A stretch of 64,000 bases of DNA from Solea solea. Taxonomy: Eukaryota > Chordata > Actinopteri > Pleuronectiformes > Soleidae. The stretch is taken from positions 1,804,890-1,868,889 of the forward strand of contig NC_081154.1 in assembly GCF_958295425.1 (NCBI RefSeq), read 5' to 3'. Under the pieces are notes generated by a model. The model worked only from the letters and a program-made list of their open reading frames with translations. It did no database searches and was not told the DNA's origin. The position numbers and the translations under genes were made by a program. Shown piece after piece: positions 56,054 to 64,000 of the stretch (position 1 is its first letter; every line of letters begins with the position of its first letter).

Positions 56054-56496
56054 CAGGAGTTCCCAAGGGTCCTTGAAAATAGACATGGGTCATTGAAAGT
56101 TCTTGAATTTTCAAAAGTGACGTTTTTCCATAGACCAGTCCAAACGCCTACTGTGAAATTTAACGGTTCTTCAAGCTCTTCAAACTGCTTGTAAGCAGGA
56201 TGTGACGGAACATTCCTCTCTCTCTGCCGTTGGCGTGAGATTCCATGCAGAGCAAATGATGACGAGATGAACTGGGAAATGAAAATTCCAAGATCTGTGT
56301 TTACCAAAGAAATGTACAAAGACTGACTTTGACCAAGATCCCATGGACAATCCCTTGTCCAGACGCAGCTCTTACATGTTGTCCTCCCATCTTAAGCTGT
56401 GTCACCACATTCAGTCCTTGAATTTGAGGGAATTGGTCCTGGAAAGTCCTTGAAAAGCCCTTGAATTTGATGTCAACCAAGGTGTTGGAAGCAGGG
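56054..56496. mobile_element. hAT-like element, copy 2
   Basis: It starts CAGGAGTTCCCAAGGGTCCT TGAAAA and ends GATGTCAACCAAGGTGTTGG AAGCAGG. It shares TGGGAAATGAAAATTCCAAG, TGACTTTGACCAAGATCCCA and GGAATTGGTCCTGGAAAGTC with other copies. Ends are decayed and no target duplication is visible. Confidence 0.68.
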
Positions 56497-56611
56497 ACAA
56501 TGCAACAGCATGGAAACTGACTAATACTAACAAGTGGTTAGGGGTGATGTAGCACCCAAGTGGAACAGAGGTTGACTCTTTATGTAATAAATCGATTCCC
56601 AACTAGGGTCA

Positions 56612-56652
56612 CATGATGGGGCAGTGGCAAGCATTGTTGCCTCACAGAAAGT
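56612..56652 (+). mobile_element. SINE head fragment
   Basis: ATGGGGCAGTGGCAAGCATT GTTGCCTCACAG matches the common fish tRNA-derived SINE, cut off at the junction with the hAT-like fragment that follows. Confidence 0.55.
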
Positions 56653-56868
56653 TGCTCACCAAAGACTATGACAAAGACCGACTTTGACCAAGATCCCAAA
56701 GACAATCACTTGTCCATATAAGTGGACGCCATGGACGAAGCGACCTTTACATCCCTCCCATCTTAAGTTGTGTCAGTACATTGTGGTGCTTGAATTTAAG
56801 GGAATTGGTCCTGGAAAGTCATTGAAAGGTGCTTGAATTTGATGTCAACCAAGGTGTGGGAACCCTGT
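56653..56868. mobile_element. hAT-like element, copy 3 (right half)
   Basis: GACCGACTTTGACCAAGATC CCAAAGACAATCACTTGTCC through GTCAACCAAGGTGTGGGAAC CCTG is the right half only, with an intact CAGGGTTCCC-type terminus (inverted) at 56859-56868. Confidence 0.68.
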
Positions 56869-57639
56869 GTGATGTCACACCTGCTGTACTCATCGATCAA
56901 AACAGTCAAACCGTCAACCCTCCAAATACTCACTGGGCTTATTCTTCTTTTCCTTCTTCTAGATGTGAAGTATTAATAAAAAAAACACTGCATAAGTAGG
57001 ATATTTTTAGAAAATGAATGACATAACAGAAGGATTGAGAAACCACTGATAACCCAACAGCAGTAAAAGCACCTAGACCTTGCACAGACAAGATCAGGAG
57101 GAGGAGGAGGAGGAGGAGGAGGGCATGCTAACAGATAGCTGACTACAGCACAGGTCGTAAATACAGAAGATTTATGTCCTCTACACTTCCCAGTGTCTCT
57201 CAGTGAGATAGCACAGGGGCAGGATGGCGAGATAGCACAATCCGGTTTCCTATCTGCGCTATCACGGCGAAGGTTCACGACGGTGTAAAGTCGTCGCAAG
57301 CCGGAGACGATGATTCAAGTAGAAGTGACATTTTCATTTTTGTTTTGCTGATATTTCACAGCACAGCACTTACGTGATGTTTCGTAACGACAGAAAGTTG
57401 TGACAAAAACAGGTTTTCTTGCATTCCAGTGACTCAAAGTGTTTTCAGGTTAAACAACAGGGAAATGAGCGAAGCAGACAGAGTTCTTTTGAATACATAG
57501 AGAAATGCTTTCATCACTTCAGAGCATCGGTAGCTGATGTCACACATTCCCATCATGCAACAGGCGGAGTCAAAACACTTTGTTCCCATTCATAGAGGAC
57601 AGTATACAACAGTCATGATGTCAGATTGATAACGACTGA
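56869..57639. other. 5' flank, no gene seen
   Basis: The stretch contains a (GGA)n at 57097-57122, with mixed sequence otherwise. Confidence 0.4.
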
Positions 57640-57815
57640 AGTGACGTGAACATGGTTGTTGGATTCTGAGTCGCAGCCATCTCCAGAGGACAAATATCCA
57701 GTGAGCAGCAGGTTCTTGAGAGAAAATGCCATGTTGATGCCAAAGGTCAGAGGTCAGAGGAGACCAGACTTGGTTCAAGATGATAGAACGACCACGGTAA
57801 CTCAAACAAGCACTC
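57640..57815 (+). mobile_element. Tc1/mariner-like internal fragment
   Basis: GTGAACATGGTTGTTGGATT, ATATCCAGTGAGCAGCAG, GAAAATGCCATGTTGATGCC, AAAGGTCAGAGGTCAGAGGA and TAACTCAAACAAGCACTCGT CACAACTGAGG follow the order of the Tc1-like transposase gene of the family at 17732. Frames are broken. Confidence 0.75.
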
Positions 57816-57904
57816 GTCACAACTGAGGAATAAAGACGACCGTCTCAGAACCAGTGTGGACACAGTCTTCTGGTTTGAAAAGTGAACCCCAGGGAACAGG
57901 ATGG

Positions 57905-58150
57905 AAGTAGATGTTGTCCACCAGGGGGCGACTACACTGGGAATCGTATCAAAATAACCATCTCCAACACCAACCGTCCCATTCTTTGGCACCTTTTCCT
58001 TTGGGGAACCAGAGTAACATGGCAACAGTCGCTCTGCTACACCAAGGGAAGGGTGCCAAAGATCAGGCCGCTTGGTGTTGGAGCTGTTTGATTCCCAGTA
58101 GACACGCAAACATATGTACTGTGTTGTACCAAACCGTACCATGATGGAAC
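57905..58150. mobile_element. Repeat family C, copy 3
   Basis: TTGGCACCTTTTCCTTTGGG faces CCAAGGGAAGGGTGCCAAAG at 58042-58061, and GTACCAAACCGTACCATGAT GGAAC closes the element. The large inverted repeat shows a foldback-type structure. Confidence 0.65.
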
Positions 58151-59330
58151 CACAGCATAGGGCTCAAACTTCTTTGCTGCAAGGCAACACCGTGCCAAAT
58201 ACACAACAGCATTTACATTCATTTTGGGGTGTTTCTTGTGTACGAAGACATTTCTTAAAAACAATCTTTAAAGAACAAAAAAGACAAAAGATCGTACAGG
58301 GAAAGTCACCCTGAAGCTGCACAGAAAATAAAAACTCTCTTCAGTTCATACGTCCCTGTGTGTCGTCAGCGTTCCATACGTTATTGTCTGAGTGAATTCA
58401 TTTGTCTGCAACACTTTGCCCTTGCCGCGTCCCGCACTGAGCGGGGAACGAGACGCACATCCGTCCCTGAGCAGCGCCGCCGCCTCCACACTCTCGCCGC
58501 ATCTGATACGCTACATTTGAATGGATCTCACAGATAACGATGCCCTCTGTTGGCCCCAATAAGCCTCACGTCTGCTGTCATTGCTCCTCCGTCTCCTTAA
58601 CCCTCCTCCTCCTCCTCCTCCTCCTCCTCCTCCTCCTCACCTGCATTCACAGTTGCTCAGTTCTGGTGCAAACACATTTAAACTTGTCGTATACAAACAT
58701 CCAGATTCGCAGGAGACCCCGTGACAGTTTGGGAATGGCGGCTCCGGCTTTTGTTTTCTTTCTGGGACGTTTGAACGAATGAAACGCACCTTTTGTTTGC
58801 ACAATTATCACGTTTATCACTAAACGCCGCGATTGCATTTCACCTGAGAGTTTAGACGCTCGGTTTCCTCCGTGATCGTCGCTCTGTTTGCGGTCGCGGC
58901 CGAGGACGGAAGTTGTTTACAGAAAAATAATTGCATTCTCGTTAAGGGTTTAAAATGGAATATTCATGGTTTGGCACAATGATGCCTGAAGGATTTGAAG
59001 AAGAAGAAAAAGAAACCACCTCGGCAGGTCTCACACGATCAGTATGAAATGATTAGTTCATCCTTGATGAATAACTGAGCGGCTGTTTTGTTCTCACTGG
59101 TATCATCACACACTTCTCTTTATACTCGGAGAACATACTGTATTTAATGCTCATGTTAGGCTCCTGTTGACTGAATTACAATAACAATTTAATGATGGTG
59201 ATGGTGGAATTTTGAAGGGATGCACCCTCAGGAGGAACATGAATATTTATGTCAAACTGAACAAACATCTTTGCACAAAACGTACATGTTAGTGAAAGGT
59301 CACGGGGTCACGGGCGATGCACAGTGAGAC
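58151..59330. other. 5' flank, no gene seen
   Basis: The stretch contains (CTC)n at 58601-58640. A GC-richer part (58420-58510 and 58830-58920) has several CpG and may be regulatory, but no exon is recognised. Confidence 0.4.
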
Positions 59331-59334
59331 ACAT

Positions 59335-59395
59335 TAAAGGGGCAGTGTGTGAAATTTTAGCAACATTTGAACGTTGCAGCTCAGGGTCAGTCTGG
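59335..59395. mobile_element. Fragment of AAGGGGCAGTGTGTGAAATTTTAGC-type repeat
   Basis: TTAAAGGGGCAGTGTGTGAA ATTTTAGC is the start of the repeat class also seen at 5130. A second piece, TTAGCGACACCTAATGGTGA AACTG, lies at 59660-59690. Confidence 0.45.
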
Positions 59396-59617
59396 GGTAA
59401 TAAACAAACACAGTCAGTGGAACACACCCTCACCCTCACCAAAACCACAACTCACTCCCTGTGCAATACTGCTATTTATAACACTGTCTTCCCTGAGTAC
59501 ACGGATGACTTGTACATATAATGTTATTGTTCACCTTTTGTCTTATTTCTACTTGTCTACATTGTTGTGATGTATTTCTCCATGTGGGACGAGTAAAGGA
59601 TTATCTTATCTTAATCA
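59396..59617 (+). mobile_element. Non-LTR retrotransposon (LINE) 3' end
   Basis: The stretch runs from AATACTGCTATTTATAACAC through CATTGTTGTGATGTATTTCT to TGTGGGACGAGTAAAGGATT followed by ATCTT-type tail repeats. This is the typical 3' end of a fish CR1/L2-clade LINE with its short tandem tail. Confidence 0.65.
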
Positions 59618-60189
59618 GTTGATTTATGGACTATAAGACATAAAGAGTCCGCTGTTAAAGCATTAGCGACACCTAATGGTGAAACTGCAGATTGTAACAA
59701 ACAGTGGACTCCTGTGCGACAGGGGAACCAAAAAACACAAAACTGTCACTTTTTAAAAATATATCTTCAAACCCATGTTTACTCTTTGGCCTTTGACCCT
59801 GTGTGAGGCGCTGATTTGACCTGTTTTTATTGTTTTTACAGACCATAATACCAACTCTTCTTCTTCTGAGTTAGAGGAAATGTCGTAGAGTTCCTAGAAA
59901 TATAAGCAACAAAGTAAAGGTTGTTTTTAAGGTCTTTTAGGCACTAAAGTTGGTTTTCATGCTCAGTAAAGTTGGTTTTCATTGGATCTGTGGTAAAACT
60001 ACGTCATTGCAACACGAGTGCGGCCTCAGTTGTCGCGGTTCCTCGTCACTGGATTCACTCGACTTTTTCTCTTAAACCCCCAGAGGTAAATAATGAGCGA
60101 CTGAGAGTAGAGATGGAAATAAACCAAAGGAGGAGAGTGAGGTTGCGTGAGCTCAAACTGCCCACAGTTTACCAAATATCTCCAGGGAA

Positions 60190-60226
60190 GGGGGAGGAGG
60201 AGGAGGAGGAGGAGGAGGAGGAGGAA
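60190..60226. repeat. (GGA)n
   Basis: Twelve units. The frames crossing it give poly-Glu or poly-Leu. Confidence 0.88.
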
Positions 60227-60494
60227 GGCGTACCATGTTACTCCTTGAATCAGGACTCTTAAGTGGTGATACAGGCTCCCGCGGGTCATCTCTTAAAACA
60301 TCTTAAAAGCCCAGACTGTCTGTGGCTATAATAAGATGTTATTGAGAGAAGTTCTCCTGACCCCGTCTGCCCCCTGCTACTGTCACACTGAGTGTGTTCC
60401 TCCACCTTCAGGGTTATTTTTAAGACTTCTTTCTTTTCTTTTTGAGGGAGGAGTGAACACTGTCCTTATCCAGGTATAAGCCGCGTTTGATTTG

Positions 60495-60761
60495 CACGTG
60501 TGTGTGTGTGTGTGTGTGTGTGAGTGTGTGTGAGTGTGAGGGAGAGAGAGGGGAAGAAGACGAGCTTTGTGTAAATGAGTGTTTTGGGTTAGTGGAGGCG
60601 TGTGTGTGTGTGTGTGTGTGTGTGTGTACCTGGGTCACTAGGTACAGTGATGAGTGTGTGTTTTTTTCTTGCTGTGTTTGTCCTGCTGGCTGCTCTGTAA
60701 TCCTATAATTAGAGCCTGCACGGCCGGAGCACTTTAATGAAGGCTGGCTTGGATGGATGGA

Positions 60762-60796
<35 letters not shown>

Positions 60797-60800
60797 CCTG
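60495..60800. repeat. Three (GT)n arrays
   Basis: (GT)n arrays lie at 60497-60530, 60599-60627 and 60763-60795, with GA-rich sequence between the first two. Confidence 0.9.
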
Positions 60801-61310
60801 TTTGGTTCCTGTTTGGACCGTTCCACTGTTTATTTTGGAGTGTGGCTACGCTGACCCGCCGGCCTCCGCGGCACGGCGCTCGCTGCTCGGCCTCCAGGAA
60901 TAGCGGCGACCCTCGACACCCTGTCAGGGAGTAATCTTCAGTGGTGAGGCTGTTTTTAACTCTTAATCTCGTCGCCTGAGATGATCTTTGACCTCTGCGC
61001 TCCTATTTAAAGTTTCAGGGTATCATTAGAGGAATGGGTTCATTTTTCTTTCTTTTTCTTTTCTTCTATCCACAGGAACCTGGCATTTTGGGAGCAACGG
61101 AACGCTATTTTTGGAAAACTGCTCCCAGAGTGGGAAAATCTTGTTTCCGTGTAGAAAACCTGGGAAATAATGACGTCATAGCCCCTCCTCTCTCTCTTTG
61201 TCTGCGTATTCTTCCACTTGTGTGGAGATTTGTTCGCTTTATGTTTTATTTCCTTGTCTGTTTCTGTGGTTGTACTTAACTTCACTTAACTTGACTCTAG
61301 TTTTTTTGCG

Positions 61311-62061
61311 TCCTGGTGCAAACATGTTCAGGTCAATAAATGCAGTGAGGATTATGGGATGGCTCTTCACACTTCAGTAAATCTCAACAGATATGAGAGG
61401 TCAAAGTCTAACGCCACTTTTCTGATCTGCCCTGAACGTTTGAAGTCTCAGGGAAGTTCAGATAAGTCGTTACAGCGCCGCGCACAGGCCTGGCATGTGT
61501 ACTACAGCGTGTAGATACGGCCAAAGGCTGAAGGTGAGAAGATAAAATGTGCAGTTTTAACACGACTTAACTTGACTCTACTCTCTTTTTCTTTTTTTGC
61601 TTTGGTTCTTTTTTTAGCACCTGCTCTGACGAGGTTCCAAGTGAACTGAGTCGATGCTAATATGTGACGTCAACAGACTGACGGCCACTGATTCAACACA
61701 AGAATCAAAACGAACAACGCTGAACTGTAGATCAGTAAAAAAAAAGACTTGAAAAATCACTGAAAACCTGCGTTAATCAAGATTTAGCAATGGAAATGTC
61801 TAAAATGTCAATATTCAGCAGAGGAGTCTGGTGTATTTAGCGACAGCACTACTGAAAGCCGGCGATCGTGAGTCGGAATCACAACCCGTTCAGTCGTATT
61901 TAGCTGAACGTATGAACTGATTCTAATGATTCAGCTACACTCAAAACAAACATAGACTTTGTCAGAACATCCAACAACGTTGGATTCCACAACATGTGCG
62001 TCTACCAGTTGGAAAAGGGGTTAGAGAGGCGGGACTATGACATCATCGCTTTCCCAAAGTC
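61311..62061. repeat. Direct segmental duplication, left copy
   Basis: From TCCTGGTGCAAACATGTTCA onward 640 bp match 62854-63493 at a constant offset of 1543 with only a handful of substitutions. From CATAGACTTTG (61951) onward 111 bp match 63646-63756 at offset 1695. The left copy lacks 152 bp present in the right copy. There is no convincing coding content. Confidence 0.95.
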
Positions 62062-62853
62062 GCATCCTATTGGCTGCATTTTGAGATGGTTTTGACTCTG
62101 GGACCCGTTCACCAACAAACAGTGTCTTAGGCTTCACAACATTAGTTTAGAGAAGATTAACATTAACAGTCATAAGAGGGTTAAAGGTCCAGCGTGTACA
62201 TGTTCAACTCACCAAGTGTTAGCAAATATTCCAGCTAATCAAACCACATTTAGTTTAACATTTAGCTCAAACACCACACAGCCCAAACAAAACTCTGAGA
62301 CCAGGTTGTTACTGGTGTGTTCTCTTCGTACTACATACAGTAGCTAGCCACGACAGACGCTGCTCTGCTAACCTCCATTAACCAGATTACCAGTCGATCA
62401 GAAACCATAATTATCAGTTTCCATCAATAACTGGAACTCATTTCAGTCTGTGATTTTGGTTTTTCACATATTCTTTCCACCACATGAAGATGTTCCCACT
62501 TCCACTAAAGGCAGACTTTGCCCATTTTTCTCCCCCTTAACATTCAGTTTAAACTTTCACCAATTTATCATCTCGACTCGTTACTCAGTCCTTTCTTCAT
62601 TCCCCTGCTGAACTGCTCCGCCCTCACTCTCATGTCCACATATTCAGTTTCATGCAGGTCTTTGAGTAAAACAACAACAGAAACACTTTCTTATCTCCTT
62701 AACAACTTTCCAGTTTACACAGCCTCTTTTAAAAGATAACATCTCACACAAACAAAAATCCACATTTATATATATAGAATATTTTCTGAATTTAGGTTCC
62801 GACAGTCTTCATGAGGTGAACTTGTAAACAAAGAACTCTCTTTCTCTCATGTG
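62062..62853. other. Spacer between the duplicated segments
   Basis: Unduplicated AT-rich sequence of about 790 bp with a fragment of the AAAGGTCCAGCGTGTACATG repeat at 62180. A short plus frame here (73 codons) has no recognised similarity. Confidence 0.5.
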
Positions 62854-63756
62854 TCCTGGTGCAAACATGTTCAGGTCAATAAATGCAGTGAGGATTATGG
62901 GATGGCTCTTCACACTTCAGTAAATCTCAAAAGATATGAGAGGTCAAAGTCTAACGCCACTTTTCTGATCTGCCCTGAACGTTTGAAGTCTCAGGGAAGT
63001 TCGGATAAGTCGTTACAGCGCCGCGCACAGGCCTGGCATGTGTACTACAGCGTGTAGATACGGCCAAAGGCTGAAGGTGAGAAGATAAAATGTGCAGTTT
63101 TAACACGACTTAACTTGACTCTACTCTCTTTTTCTTTTTTTGCTTTGGTTCTTTTTTTAGCACCTGCTCTGACGAGGTTCCAAGTGAACTGAGTCGATGC
63201 TAAAATGTGACGTCAACAGACTGACGGCCACTGATTCGACACAAGAATCAAAGCGAACAACGCTGAACTGTAGATCAGTAAAAAAAAAGACTTGAAAAAT
63301 CACTGAAAACCTGCGTTAATCAAGATTTAGCAATGGAAATGTCTAAAATGTCAATATTCAGCAGAGGAGTCTGGTGTATTTAGCGACAGCACTACTGAAA
63401 GCCGGCGATCGTGAGTCGGAATCACAACCCGTTCAGTCGTATTTAGCTGAACGTATGAACTGATTCTAAAGATTCAGCTACACTCAAAACAAGCGCTTTA
63501 CAAGTCACTAGTTTGTGTGTTTGTGTCGCGTATTAAAAAACGACGCCACGGCGGTTTCACTCAGCCGTGCTATGACGACCACGCCCACGTTCAGGAGGAA
63601 CGATAAAGTCATGTAAACACAATGTGACAGACTCTAACATTGTGTCATAGACTTTGGCAGAACATCCAACAACGTTGGATTCCACAACAGGTGCGTCTAT
63701 CAGTTGGAAAAGGGGTTAGAGAGGCGGGACTATGACATCATCGCTTTCCCAAAGTC
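62854..63756. repeat. Direct segmental duplication, right copy (with 152 extra bp)
   Basis: This copy matches 61311-62061 in two blocks (62854-63493 and 63646-63756). The 152 bp between them (63494-63645) contain GCGCTTTACAAGTCACTAGT and CTATGACGACCACGCCCACG and are absent from the left copy. The extra segment is followed directly by CATAGACTTTG. Confidence 0.95.
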
Positions 63757-64000
63757 TCAAGAACTCGTGTTTTTATGACGTTACTGATCCACACTGTCAA
63801 AAGAATCCTGCATACTGTAGCTTTAAAGAAACACGGCTAAGCTACGCACAAACTTACTAATTTGTTCCTAGCGGCAGAAAATGTCACCTTCCCAAAAACA
63901 GCTGTAAAAACATTAGATATTGATATTTTTTCCACTTTAAACAACAAAACAAACAAAACTACTTAGTAAAAGTTCTTGTGCTCGTGTTATGATGGGGTAT
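63757..64000. other. Right edge, nothing recognised
   Basis: AT-rich sequence after the duplication. AAAGAATCCTGCATACTGTA GCTTTAAAG resembles a dispersed repeat. Confidence 0.4.

Overview
The window is non-coding-rich vertebrate DNA, almost certainly from a teleost fish. It has dense (CA)n, (GA)n and trinucleotide microsatellites, several minisatellites, Tc1/mariner and hAT remnants, and tRNA-derived SINEs of kinds common in fish. It has no bacterial-style gene packing. Most open frames over 60 codons are microsatellite or repeat translations, not genes.

One protein-coding gene is recognisable: the 5' part of fam20c, the Golgi/secretory-pathway protein kinase, on the minus strand. Four coding exons can be placed by protein similarity, GT-AG splice sites and codon phase: exon 1 (51805 to 51246), exon 2 (49934 to 49759), exon 3 (41976 to 41898) and the first 54 bases of exon 4 (54 to 1, continuing off the left edge). 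Exon ends are phase-compatible throughout (2, 1, 2). Intron 1 is about 1.3 kb, intron 2 about 7.8 kb and intron 3 about 41.8 kb. The paralogue (fam20ca or fam20cb) cannot be decided here.

Layout: 1-54 exon 4; 55-41897 intron 3, filled with a 31-bp minisatellite beside exon 4, a family of inverted-repeat elements, Tc1-like and hAT-like relics, SINEs, AT-rich microsatellites and a few repeat-poor islands; 41898-41976 exon 3; 41977-49758 intron 2; 49759-49934 exon 2; 49935-51245 intron 1; 51246-51805 exon 1; about 51806-52600 GC-rich 5' leader and putative promoter with a long (GA)n tract; 52700-64000 5' flank with no recognised gene, a roughly 39-bp minisatellite, hAT copies, a SINE, a LINE tail and a recent direct duplication of about 0.75-0.9 kb near the right edge.

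The most unusual signal lies just upstream of the fam20c start codon. About 50 codons in frame with the ATG are open, look protein-coding (third positions strongly G/C), predict a hydrophobic segment, lack any in-frame ATG and are preceded by a good splice-acceptor-like sequence. This suggests an unannotated N-terminal extension or a conserved leader peptide. Microsatellites also directly abut two fam20c splice sites (exon 1 donor and exon 4 acceptor).
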